A stretch of DNA of 64,000 bases, taken from the NCBI RefSeq assembly GCF_004769665.1, contig NZ_RQGG01000018.1, positions 1-64,000 of the forward strand, given 5' to 3'. A program made the position numbers and the translations under genes. Source of the DNA: Leptospira kemamanensis (GTDB taxonomy: Bacteria > Spirochaetota > Leptospiria > Leptospirales > Leptospiraceae). Below the pieces are notes generated by a model. It worked only from the letters and a program-made list of their open reading frames with translations, was not told where the DNA came from and searched no databases. Shown here one piece after another: positions 17,045 through 25,293 of the stretch (position 1 is the stretch's first letter; each line of letters starts with the position of its first letter).

Positions 17045-17284
17045 ATGAAATATAAACAAATCATTTATTTAATGCTATTTTTGACATTTTCCCACTGCAC
17101 GGAAGACAAACCAAATTCTAAAGAAATCTGCCTGCTAACATCAATTAGTATCAATTCACTAAATGAACGTGACAAAATGGATTTAGAAGCGGGAAGGATT
17201 ACGGAATCTCAATACCAAACGTTTGTCGCCAATCGGAATTCAACGATACCGCTTATTTGTTCCTTTATGTTTTTGGAGAATTAA
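17045..17284 (+). CDS. small SHOCT-like lipoprotein, array member 9 (type D)
   Basis: The 79-residue product has signal MKYKQIIYLMLFLTFSHC (lipid Cys18), then KPNSKEIC, LEAGRITESQYQTF and a third Cys in LICSFMFLEN. From about residue 21 on it differs from member 4 at only a handful of positions, several first- or third-base changes, while the signal peptides differ strongly. The terminal LEN codons contain GGAG, which is the ribosome binding site of the next gene. Confidence 0.78.
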   Translation: MKYKQIIYLMLFLTFSHCTEDKPNSKEICLLTSISINSLNERDKMDLEAGRITESQYQTFVANRNSTIPLICSFMFLEN

Positions 17285-17287
17285 GTA

Positions 17288-17548
17288 TTGAATCCCTTTC
17301 GATTACTATCAGGAATTTTAATTCTCTTATTTTTCTTGGATTGCGCGCCTGAAAAAGAGAAAAATCCAAAAGCCTGCGTGGAAATGGCCGCAGTCATTGA
17401 AAATTTAAGTCAAAGGCATCGCGTAGCTTATGAATCAGGTCAAATTACTCAGGAAGAATATATTTCCAGAAGGAATGATAATGAAAATCTAAAGATTTCC
17501 TTCTGTTTATTATCACTAGTTCCTGTGGAACGAAACACTAATTTTTAG
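17288..17548 (+). CDS. small SHOCT-like lipoprotein, array member 10 (divergent)
   Basis: The 86-residue product from TTG 17288 (GGAG nine bases upstream, inside member 9) has signal MNPFRLLSGILILLFFLDC with lipid Cys19. Then NPKACVEM, YESGQITQEEYISRR and a third Cys in FCLLSL, ending RNTNF. It is the most diverged intact member but keeps all three Cys, the Gly-x-Ile-Thr motif and the Asn-Phe end, which makes these the family's core. The gene ends the array proper. Confidence 0.75.
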   Translation: MNPFRLLSGILILLFFLDCAPEKEKNPKACVEMAAVIENLSQRHRVAYESGQITQEEYISRRNDNENLKISFCLLSLVPVERNTNF

Positions 17549-17561
17549 ATTCAGTATAAAA

Positions 17562-17831
17562 ATGCGAAATTTATCTAATTGCATCCTATTGTTTTTGATT
17601 CTCTGCGTCTCAAAATTGAATTTATATTCTCAAGAGGTAGTCCCTTCAGCAAATACAGAGGTTAGAATCTGTTTTGAAAGAGTCAGTCAATGTTTAAAAA
17701 GTTGTAATCACAAGTATCCGAGTAGTAACACTCGATATCCAGATATTAAACGAAATGATTGTAGAGAAGAATGCATCACTGCTTCTGAAAATATTGTTTG
17801 TAGAAATTTATTTCAATCAAGTTATAAGTAA
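17562..17831 (+). CDS. small secreted Cys-rich protein at the end of the array
   Basis: An 89-residue product with a signal peptide (about 1-23, cleavage near LYSQEV) and seven Cys in all; the mature part has six (ICFERVSQCLKSC, NDCREEC, IVCRNLF), suggesting three disulfides. It lacks the array's lipobox, SHOCT-like motif and Asn-Phe end, so it is not a member, but it is 13 bases downstream in the same direction and probably shares the transcript. Function unknown; I recognise no family. Ribosome binding site weak. Confidence 0.6.
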   Translation: MRNLSNCILLFLILCVSKLNLYSQEVVPSANTEVRICFERVSQCLKSCNHKYPSSNTRYPDIKRNDCREECITASENIVCRNLFQSSYK

Positions 17832-17866
17832 TCAACGCTGTAGTAATCAGATAGTTACAATGCACA

Positions 17867-17882
17867 CCTAATATATATTAGG
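17867..17882. terminator. perfect palindrome between converging genes
   Basis: CCTAATATATATTAGG is a perfect 16-base palindrome, extended by an outer TGC/GCA pairing (17861-17863 and 17884-17886). It lies in the 109-base gap between the array's last gene and ligA, which converge. Its position suggests a bidirectional terminator, but the stem is AT-rich and no T-run follows, so a protein-binding operator is possible instead. Confidence 0.35.
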
Positions 17883-17940
17883 CGCATTTGAGATAGAAAA
17901 ATACCAATGATAACATTGGAAAATGGTTTCTAACCTTTTC

Positions 17941-19959
17941 TTATGATTCTAACGGAATCCCTTCTTGTTTCAATAAACTTAGGAAATCTGACTCAGATAC
18001 TAAGGTAACACCAAGTTCTTTTGCTTTGTCGAGTTTGGAACCGGCGCCTGGTCCATAGAGTAGGTGGGTAGTTTTGGATGAGACACCTGTTACTTTTTTG
18101 CCACCATGTTTCGTGATGAGATCCATGGCAAGGTCACGAGGTTGGAAGTTTTCAAAACTTCCTGTGACACACCAACTTTGTCCAACAAACGGTTGTATGT
18201 CGCTTTTTTCGGTTTGATCTGCTTGAAATTTGAGACCGAGTTTGATCAGTGTATTCACCAATTTCAAAGTTTCTTTGTCTTTTAGGTGAGAGAGGAGGGT
18301 TTCGATTGTTCGAGGTCCAATACCATGGATGGATGTAAGATCTTCGTTTGCCGTTTTCGATTTTGCTAAGGTAAGGAGTTTTTCCCAGGAATCATATCCG
18401 TTTTCGATGAGAATTTCAGTCACCTTGGGACCAACTTCATTTAAGCCAATGGAAGGAAGTGTGAAACGAAAGTCTTTTTCTTTGGATTTTTGAATGGCAT
18501 CAAAGATAATTTTGACTGATTTATCGCCAAATCCATCTAACTCGAGTATGGCGTCTTTGTATTTTTCTAATGTATACAAATCAGGGATGTCTTTTACCCA
18601 ACCTTTTTCAAAAAAAATCTGAATTTGTCTTTCCCCAAGACCTTCGATATTCATTTGTTTTTTGCTACAGAAAAAAATCAGTTGGTTTAATTTTCGTTCT
18701 GGGCAATGTCGATTGGTACAAAACAAATCTACGGAATCATCAACTTTCGTTAACTTGGTGTTACACGAAGGACATTGGTTGGGTAAAATGAAGATCGTTT
18801 TCGGTGGAAAGGTAACTTTTTCTACTGCTGGAATGATTTCACCACGTTTTGAAATCAATACTTTTGCACCGATGCCAGCACCGAGTTGGTTAATGTAGTC
18901 TTGGTTGTGTAAGGTGGCGTAAGTGACAGTGGTGCCTGCAAGTGAGATTGGTGTTACCCTTGCTCGAGGTGTGACCTTTCCTGTGCGACCAATGGCAAAA
19001 TCAATTTCTTCAATTGTGGTTTCTTTGAGTAGGGCATCAAATTTAAAAGCCCTTGCCCAACGAGGGGAGTGACTTGTTTCTCCTAAGTTTTCTCGTAAGT
19101 TTAAAGAATCCAATTTGATGACGAGTCCATCCACAGGGAATGGCATTTTGTCTTTTTTTTTGCGAAAGGATTCGATTTCTTTGATTAACTTGGTTCCAAC
19201 GATCACATTGGTGTCGGGTGCAAGAGGAAATTTTTCTTTTTTTAAAAGACTTAAGATGTCTTTGTGTGAATTGATTCCTTTGCGAGATGTAGAAAAATAG
19301 GCATCATAGACAAAAATACGTAACGGACGTTTTGCGACATCCATTGGATCTTTTTGTTTGATAGAACCTGCTGCCAAATTTCTGGGATTGGCAAACTTGC
19401 CACCATACTCTTCATTAAACTCTTCGAAATCTGCGAAGGTCATAAAGATTTCCCCACGAACGGTAAAGTTCATCGGTTCAGAGAGTGTGTGAGGTATCGA
19501 TGAAATGGTTTTTACATTTTCTGTGACAATGTCACCAATCCCACCAGTTCCTCTTGTGACACAGTGAGTTAGTTTTCCATTTTCATAGTATAACAAGATA
19601 GAGGCGCCGTCGATTTTCCATTCTAAAGAATAGGATTCCTCGATCCCTGTTTTTTCAAGCCACTCTGCCAGTTCTGTTTCGTTATAGGTATTTTCTAATG
19701 ATAAAACAGGAACCTTGTGTTTGAATTTGCTAAATTGTGGACTTAAGTCAGAGCCTACTTGCGCAGTAGGTGAGGAACCATCTGCAAGGTTTGGATTTTC
19801 GGTTTCTAGTTTTTGGAGTTCTTTGACAAGTAAATCAAATTCTTTGTCTGTGATGACAGGTGAGTTGTCTTTGTAATACAAATCATTGTGACGATTGATT
19901 TCTTTCCGAAGTTCTTTGATTCTTTTTTTGGGATCTTCGGTTTTTGTTTTTTTAGGCAA
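17941..19959 (-). CDS. ligA: NAD+-dependent DNA ligase
   Basis: At 672 residues this has the full LigA layout. It has an N-terminal Ia domain (YYKDNSPVITDKEFD), an adenylation domain with motif KIDG (115-118, Lys115 the AMP-accepting residue) and an OB fold. A four-Cys zinc finger (CPSC ... FCTNRHCPERK), helix-hairpin-helix repeats and a C-terminal BRCT domain (QPFVGQSWCVTGSF onward) follow. It seals nicks in replication and repair. The usual TRGDG reads TRGTG here, and DSPTQRVG reads SSPTAQVG, both tolerable substitutions outside the nucleophile. The start abuts the stop of the M23 peptidase gene (19960), so both are likely one operon. Confidence 0.95.
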   Translation of the reverse strand: MPKKTKTEDPKKRIKELRKEINRHNDLYYKDNSPVITDKEFDLLVKELQKLETENPNLADGSSPTAQVGSDLSPQFSKFKHKVPVLSLENTYNETELAEWLEKTGIEESYSLEWKIDGASILLYYENGKLTHCVTRGTGGIGDIVTENVKTISSIPHTLSEPMNFTVRGEIFMTFADFEEFNEEYGGKFANPRNLAAGSIKQKDPMDVAKRPLRIFVYDAYFSTSRKGINSHKDILSLLKKEKFPLAPDTNVIVGTKLIKEIESFRKKKDKMPFPVDGLVIKLDSLNLRENLGETSHSPRWARAFKFDALLKETTIEEIDFAIGRTGKVTPRARVTPISLAGTTVTYATLHNQDYINQLGAGIGAKVLISKRGEIIPAVEKVTFPPKTIFILPNQCPSCNTKLTKVDDSVDLFCTNRHCPERKLNQLIFFCSKKQMNIEGLGERQIQIFFEKGWVKDIPDLYTLEKYKDAILELDGFGDKSVKIIFDAIQKSKEKDFRFTLPSIGLNEVGPKVTEILIENGYDSWEKLLTLAKSKTANEDLTSIHGIGPRTIETLLSHLKDKETLKLVNTLIKLGLKFQADQTEKSDIQPFVGQSWCVTGSFENFQPRDLAMDLITKHGGKKVTGVSSKTTHLLYGPGAGSKLDKAKELGVTLVSESDFLSLLKQEGIPLES

Positions 19960-20973
19960 TCAGTAAACTCCCGCTTGCATATACTGTTCTGGATCCGTTT
20001 TCCCTTCTTCAGAAATAAAAATTTCATAATGGAGGTGAGGTCCCGTAACGTTTCCAGTGGCTCCCACTTCGGCAATTTGTTCCCCGGCTTTGACTTCTTG
20101 TCCGCTTCTCACATAAATTCTAGAACAGTGGCCGTATAACGTACTAAAGCCGAAGTCATGTTGGATGATCACATGGTGTCCATAACCAACATTGGCATAA
20201 GTGACTCGAACGACTCGGCCTGGTGCTGCCGCATAAATCGGAGTTCCCGTTGCGTTTGCCATATCCAAACCGTCATGGTATTTCCAATAACCAGTAGTAG
20301 GTGATTTACGCATTCCAAAAGGAGATGTTAAATTATAAGAATACATGGGATTGAACAAAGGGGATCGAGATAAGATATCTGATCGTTGGTATAAAAATTG
20401 AAAATTTGCTTCCACCAAACGTTGGTAATTATCCATTCGATGTTTTAATTGTCTGAGTTCATAAATTTCATTTAGATATTTACGTCCTACATCCAATTGT
20501 TTATCTTCTTTTTCTTCTTTTTGTAAAGAGTCAATAGCAGATGATTCAATCCAATCTTCTGTTGGGATTTTTAAAAGTTCGTCATCTTGTCCATCGATAA
20601 GAGTAAACAGTTCCAACATGTTTTCATTGAGTTTGGAATACTCTTCTTTCATTTCTTCCAATTGGTTCGCATGTGTGATGTAGGTATCAAAATACGTTCC
20701 GTAAATTTTAGAGAGTTGGTTGATTTGGGATTGTGTGTTATTCGAACTAACAATTCCAAAAATTGCTAAACTCAATAGACCTAAAGCGAGGCCTAAAAAA
20801 AATAGGATGGTAAAATGGGAAATTTGGAAGTGGAAAGAACTATCATACCCATGCGGAATGACAAGAATGGTCATCCGTTGGTGACCTTTTTCTTTCACCT
20901 TATCAATCTGTTTCTTGATTTTCGGATTGTCTTGTGAAAAAACAGACTTAATCTCTTTAATTTTTTTCTTCAT
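19960..20973 (-). CDS. M23-family metallopeptidase, membrane anchored
   Basis: The 337-residue protein has a basic N-terminus, one membrane segment (about 55-75), a periplasmic coiled-coil region (about 85-195) and a C-terminal LytM/M23 domain. Zinc-site motifs are present: YHDGLDMAN with the H...D pair, and HLHYEIF near the end. This is the layout of NlpD/EnvC-like or DipM-like cell-wall endopeptidases acting in division or wall remodelling; catalytic His/Asp are kept, so an active enzyme is likely. The start at 20973 shares its ATG with the opposite-strand gene; Met34 (MTILVIPHGYDS) is a possible alternative start. Confidence 0.85.
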   Translation of the reverse strand: MKKKIKEIKSVFSQDNPKIKKQIDKVKEKGHQRMTILVIPHGYDSSFHFQISHFTILFFLGLALGLLSLAIFGIVSSNNTQSQINQLSKIYGTYFDTYITHANQLEEMKEEYSKLNENMLELFTLIDGQDDELLKIPTEDWIESSAIDSLQKEEKEDKQLDVGRKYLNEIYELRQLKHRMDNYQRLVEANFQFLYQRSDILSRSPLFNPMYSYNLTSPFGMRKSPTTGYWKYHDGLDMANATGTPIYAAAPGRVVRVTYANVGYGHHVIIQHDFGFSTLYGHCSRIYVRSGQEVKAGEQIAEVGATGNVTGPHLHYEIFISEEGKTDPEQYMQAGVY

Positions 20974-21709
20974 GACGAACCGCGATTCCTACATAAATAA
21001 GACGCTCCGATTCCTTTCCAGGGTCAAGTGGAAATCCCTGTTTCTGGGTTTCGTCCTGGTTTTTGGCATCATTGGTTTTGTCACATTAGCATCCAATTTA
21101 GGTTTTTGGATCCTGTATGAGAACTCCATTCACACAAGTAATTCTTCGGAAATCCCTGAAGCGGAAGTCGCCATTGTTCCTGGAGCTGCCGTGTATGGAA
21201 AAACACCTTCCCCCATCCTTATGGACCGATTGGCATGTGGATTGGAATTGTACAAACTTGGAAAAGTGAAAAAAATTCTCCTCTCCGGAGATAATGGAAA
21301 ATCGGACTACAACGAACTGCGCCCCATGCTTGAGTACATGTTGTCCCACGAAGTGAAACCTGATGATATTTTTGTAGACCATGCTGGCTTTCGAACTCTC
21401 GATACCTTGATCCGTGCCAAAGAAGTGTTTTTAGTGAACAAAGCGATCTTTATCAGCCAGTCGTTTTTTTTACCACGAGCCATGTATTTAGGAAAAGAAC
21501 TAGAACTCGAGTTATACGGTTACGAATGTAATTTGAGAACCTATAAAAAAGAAACTTATTATCTTTTCCGAGAATTTTCTGCGCGGATGCTTGCTTGGTG
21601 GGACATCCAATGGGACACACCACCGAAGTATTTAGGAAAACCATATCCCATTGAAGGCAGTGGGATGAGTACTTGGAAAGGTTCGATACCTGTATCCATT
21701 CCGAAATGA
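20972..21709 (+). CDS. SanA/YdcF-like DUF218 membrane protein
   Basis: The 245-residue product has one N-terminal membrane segment (about 21-46). A DUF218 domain follows: EVAIVPGAAVYGKTPSPIL, KILLSGDNG, DIFVDHAGFRTLDTLIRAKEVF in short recognisable pieces, as in E. coli SanA. SanA-type proteins affect envelope integrity; their chemistry is not settled. The frame extends upstream to 20915, inside the M23 gene, but the ATG at 20972 gives a normal N-terminus. No good ribosome binding site is visible at either start. Confidence 0.8.
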   Translation: MTNRDSYINKTLRFLSRVKWKSLFLGFVLVFGIIGFVTLASNLGFWILYENSIHTSNSSEIPEAEVAIVPGAAVYGKTPSPILMDRLACGLELYKLGKVKKILLSGDNGKSDYNELRPMLEYMLSHEVKPDDIFVDHAGFRTLDTLIRAKEVFLVNKAIFISQSFFLPRAMYLGKELELELYGYECNLRTYKKETYYLFREFSARMLAWWDIQWDTPPKYLGKPYPIEGSGMSTWKGSIPVSIPK

Positions 21710-21712
21710 AGT

Positions 21713-22588
21713 TTACATTCCTAATAACTCCACCAAACGATTGTACTTTAAGATAATTCGTTTGGTCATTTCTTCCCCTTTTTTATTGATGTCGGGATGG
21801 TATTTTTTTAGTAGTTCTTTGAATTTCTTTTTTACATCTACGATGGTGGCACCTGGTTCCAAATCAAAAAAAGCAAGTAGGTCTTTTACTTCTATCGATA
21901 CGGATTGTATGATTTTTTTCTTCTTTTTCTTTTTGGTCTCTCGAAACCTGCCATATAACTCATAGTAGGTGCGGTCTCGGAATTCTCTTGTGATGTCACG
22001 GAAATTTAATATTTTGGTTGGGATTAGGCTTTTTAAGTATTCGTATAAAAATTCTTCTGCACCGTATTCGGGATGGATTTCAAATTTTTCTAGGAATTGG
22101 TGGATGGAACGTCTTACAAAAAAATCAATTTCAAATTTATCCATCAAATAAGAATCCACAGCATCATCAAAATCGATGGTGGCAGCCGTTAATAATAACA
22201 AAAGTTCTTGGTCTAATTTGTGGTTGGCGATGGTTTTTTGGATGAGAGTTTTGTAAGATTCACGAAGTTCATATAATGGACGTTCGCTAAAAAAGATTCC
22301 ACCTTTTAAGAATTCCTCGGCAACTTCGTCTAATTCTAAATTCCAAGCTAAAAAATCTACAAGTAGGTCTCCATCTACTTCATGGAATCCACCTGAAAGT
22401 GTCATTTGTGGTTTTGCCGATTTGAATTGGTAAACCTTTCTCAGGCATTCTTCTTTTCTGATTTCGAGTAGTTCGGAAAGCCGGTCGTATGATAAAAACC
22501 ACTGCATGGATTCGGAAACGTTTTGCAGTTCAAAAATGACATCATGCAAAATCTGTTTGGCCTTTTTTGTTTCCGATTTTTGGACCAT
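21713..22588 (-). CDS. protein with C-terminal J-domain
   Basis: A 291-residue protein whose last about 65 residues form a J-domain: DLLAFFDLEPGATIVDVKKKF, then LLKKYHPDINKKG with the essential HPD tripeptide, and a final helix. The first about 215 residues are helical, acidic and unrecognised, with a basic spacer KKKKKKII before the J-domain. HPD implies it can stimulate an Hsp70 (DnaK); the N-terminal part presumably recruits the client. The 3-base gap to the SanA-like gene shows a convergent arrangement. Confidence 0.75.
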   Translation of the reverse strand: MVQKSETKKAKQILHDVIFELQNVSESMQWFLSYDRLSELLEIRKEECLRKVYQFKSAKPQMTLSGGFHEVDGDLLVDFLAWNLELDEVAEEFLKGGIFFSERPLYELRESYKTLIQKTIANHKLDQELLLLLTAATIDFDDAVDSYLMDKFEIDFFVRRSIHQFLEKFEIHPEYGAEEFLYEYLKSLIPTKILNFRDITREFRDRTYYELYGRFRETKKKKKKKIIQSVSIEVKDLLAFFDLEPGATIVDVKKKFKELLKKYHPDINKKGEEMTKRIILKYNRLVELLGM

Positions 22589-22666
22589 AAACTATCTCTT
22601 AAACCAATTTCAAAACGGGGTGACTTTTTTGCTAGTGAATCCTATTCCATTTTTTGAACTGGAGAT

Positions 22667-24382
22667 ATGAGTCACCATATTTCTGAACATCCTTCCTTAC
22701 AACCGTTTGATATTTCCGAATACAAAGGCCTACGGGGTAAGAATTTTTACGATATGGATCCAGCCTTACAACGAATGGTGGATCGTTATTCGGAAACGTA
22801 TGTACCAGAACACAAACAAGCAATGGTCGAACACATTCGCAAGTATGGGGAACTCGTGGGTGGCATTTTGGATGAACTCACCGAAGAGTGCCACAAAGAA
22901 GGAAAATACGGTGAAGTGGTCAAATATGATCGCACTGGCAAACGAATTGATTTCATCAAATATTCAGAGGAACAAAAACGGGCACGCAAAATCTCTTACG
23001 ACCATGGAGTTGTGAACTTAGACTTTCACCCAGAATGGAAATTTGATTTCACACATATCCATCGTTATGCGCTTACCTATTTGATGAATCTCAATGGGGA
23101 AGGGGGAGTGGCTTGTCCTTTGGCGATGACCGATGGAATGATCCTTGCTCTTAAAAAAATAGGCACAGAAGAACAAAAGGAAAAATATCTCCCCCTTGTT
23201 GCAGGCAAAGGCAGTGATTCTCATTTTATGGCTGGTCAATATGTGACCGAACGTGTAGGTGGGAGTAATGTATCTGCAAACCGAACCGTTGCCAAAAAAC
23301 TACCTAACGGCAAATGGGAGTTAACTGGTGAAAAATGGTTTTGTTCCAATCCTGGTGACTTATGGGTAACCACTGCGAAAATAGAAGGAACGAATACTGT
23401 GGGAATGTTTTTAGTTCCAAGGATCAAAGAAAATGGGGAACTGAATGGCCACCACATCCTTCGTAAAAAAGACATCATCGGATCTCGTGGAAAAATTACA
23501 GTAGAGATCATTTATGACAAAGTAGAAGCAGAAGAGTTTGGTCGCCCCGGACATGGACTTGTGAATTTAATCCGTTACATCATCAAAACTTCACGACTCC
23601 ATGTGGGACTTGGTTCTTGTGGAAATGCAAGAAGGTCTGTAATGGAAGCATCCGAGTATGCGAAGTTTCGAACGGCATATGGAAAAAAAATCTTAGAATT
23701 TCCTTCTTTTGTGAAAACACTCGCAGAGATGCAAATTTTACAAACAGCAAATTGTTTTGTCAATTTCCGATCCGTAAATTTAGCGGAAAATGCACATGAG
23801 GCCGCAGAAATCACAGTCCCCCTTCTCAAATACAAATCTTCATCACAAGCATCTTACATCACTCAGAAAGCCATTCTTTCGTTAGGTGGAAATGGAATCA
23901 TCGGTGACTTTTCTCCTTTACCTCGTCTTCACAATGATTCCATCATCAATGAAACTTGGGAAGGCACACATCTAATCATCGCTGACCATTGCCTTCATGC
24001 CTTACAAAAACCAAAGGTATATGCCGCATTCCAATCCCTGTTGGAGGATTTGACAAAGAAGGTCAGTGAGATGTTGGAACTCAAAACGGAATATACATTA
24101 TTCCAAGAAAAACGAAATGAACTCGATCGAATTTTGAAAGAAGAGTCCAAAGATTGGAAGGATATGAATCGGGTTTATATTGCTGATCTAACATACAATG
24201 TCTTGGCACTTGCAGAATTTCTCGAACAAACTGTCCATGACAAAGAGGCAAAACTTCCAACCAAGTATTTGTATTTCGCCCAAGGATATGCGGAAATGGT
24301 TCGGGATGGGCTCGAGGCACCAAGGCAAAAAGACGGTGTGTTTTTTAATTCTAAGGCCCTTGCGACCTTCCTTTCTTTTTAA
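22667..24382 (+). CDS. acyl-CoA dehydrogenase family protein
   Basis: The 571-residue flavoprotein has the acyl-CoA dehydrogenase layout: N-terminal helices, the middle-domain FAD/substrate loop [17 protein letters not shown] (about 190-206), and C-terminal helices. The region [19 protein letters not shown] (about 429-447) carries the Glu typical of the catalytic site in long members of this family. Length and an extra C-terminal domain resemble the FadE-type long or branched-chain enzymes more than the 380-residue short ones. It would carry out the first step of beta-oxidation or a related desaturation. GGAG four bases before the ATG supports the start. Confidence 0.9.
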   Translation: MSHHISEHPSLQPFDISEYKGLRGKNFYDMDPALQRMVDRYSETYVPEHKQAMVEHIRKYGELVGGILDELTEECHKEGKYGEVVKYDRTGKRIDFIKYSEEQKRARKISYDHGVVNLDFHPEWKFDFTHIHRYALTYLMNLNGEGGVACPLAMTDGMILALKKIGTEEQKEKYLPLVAGKGSDSHFMAGQYVTERVGGSNVSANRTVAKKLPNGKWELTGEKWFCSNPGDLWVTTAKIEGTNTVGMFLVPRIKENGELNGHHILRKKDIIGSRGKITVEIIYDKVEAEEFGRPGHGLVNLIRYIIKTSRLHVGLGSCGNARRSVMEASEYAKFRTAYGKKILEFPSFVKTLAEMQILQTANCFVNFRSVNLAENAHEAAEITVPLLKYKSSSQASYITQKAILSLGGNGIIGDFSPLPRLHNDSIINETWEGTHLIIADHCLHALQKPKVYAAFQSLLEDLTKKVSEMLELKTEYTLFQEKRNELDRILKEESKDWKDMNRVYIADLTYNVLALAEFLEQTVHDKEAKLPTKYLYFAQGYAEMVRDGLEAPRQKDGVFFNSKALATFLSF

Positions 24383-24384
24383 GT

Positions 24385-25293
24385 ATGGAAAATTTTTTAT
24401 TACTCGGTGTTTGTTTTGGATTGGGTTTATTTTTTCGAAAACTCCCACAATTTCCAGAATCTACACCGAAAGTGTTAAATGGATTTATTTTGTTTGTCTC
24501 GTTACCTTCCCTTGTCTTGTATCACGTACATGAATTAAAGATTTCCGTTTCCGCTGTGATGCCCACCTCCATGCCATGGCTTTTGTTTGGATTTGCAGTT
24601 TTGTTTTTCTTTGTTTTTTACAAACTCAAATTCATGTCTTTTTCAACTATGGTTTGTTTGGTGTTAACAGCAGGTCTTGGTAATACATCCTTTGTTGGAT
24701 TTCCTATGCTTGAGGCTTATTTGGGGAAAGAAGCACTTGGGTATGGAATTCTTGCTGACCAACTCGGAACGTTTATGGTGTTAAGTTTTCCAGGGATCAT
24801 ACTTGCCTCCATTGCGATGGATGGGAGATGGGATTTTTTAACTTTAGTAAAACGTGTTCTTGGATTTGCTCCCATTTATGCTTTGCTCTTTGCCATCCTC
24901 ACAAGACAAATCGAATATCCAGATGCCGTTAAGATCGTATTACTTCGATTAGGAGATACTTTGACACCTCTAGCCCTTGTTTCCGTTGGATATATGTTGG
25001 ATTTACGAACCATTGCAGGCCATGGAAAGTATTTGGCCTTAGGACTTGGTTTTAAACTGATTTTAGCACCCTTACTTGTATATTTTGTATACCTTCCTTT
25101 AAAAGAGGATTCTTTATTGTTCCAAACCATCCTCTTAGAATCAGCAATGGCACCTATGGTCACATCCACTGTCATCACAATTGAAAAAAATATATCTCCT
25201 CATTTAGCAAGCCTTATGTTAGGAATTGGAATTCCTGTTTCCTTTCTTACAACCTATGGATTAAATCTTCTCATCAAAGGAAATTTCATTTGA
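24385..25293 (+). CDS. AEC-family (auxin efflux carrier-like) transporter
   Basis: The 302-residue integral membrane protein has about ten hydrophobic segments and AEC-type features. These include the N-terminal FRKLPQFPEST, GLGNTSFVGFPML (about 96-108, helix break), GDTLTPLALVSVGYML and the terminal SFLTTYGLNLLI. Bacterial members export small metabolites such as malate or malonate; substrate unknown. It begins 2 bases after the acyl-CoA dehydrogenase stop and overlaps the next transporter gene by 4 bases, so the four genes 22667-26662 form an operon. Confidence 0.82.
   Translation: MENFLLLGVCFGLGLFFRKLPQFPESTPKVLNGFILFVSLPSLVLYHVHELKISVSAVMPTSMPWLLFGFAVLFFFVFYKLKFMSFSTMVCLVLTAGLGNTSFVGFPMLEAYLGKEALGYGILADQLGTFMVLSFPGIILASIAMDGRWDFLTLVKRVLGFAPIYALLFAILTRQIEYPDAVKIVLLRLGDTLTPLALVSVGYMLDLRTIAGHGKYLALGLGFKLILAPLLVYFVYLPLKEDSLLFQTILLESAMAPMVTSTVITIEKNISPHLASLMLGIGIPVSFLTTYGLNLLIKGNFI

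Larger units (their letters stand above)
14557..17548 (+). repeat. tandem array of ten paralogous small-lipoprotein genes
   Basis: Ten consecutive same-strand genes encode paralogues of about 80-95 residues. Common layout: signal peptide ending in Cys; a second Cys about 10-12 residues later, usually in P..C; a central L..G.I(T/S).E.(Y/F)..R motif like a SHOCT helix; a third Cys in C.LSL or C.FM; usually a C-terminal Asn-Phe. By similarity there are four types, in order A, B, C(stop), D, B, C(stop), A, A, D, then a divergent member. The recurrence of B, C and D types suggests block duplication. Two members carry an in-frame stop. Confidence 0.85.

Noticed and set aside
19960..20973. M23 protein as a degenerate, non-catalytic activator
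   Set aside because: The HDGLDMAN and HLHYEIF motifs retain the zinc-binding His and Asp residues.
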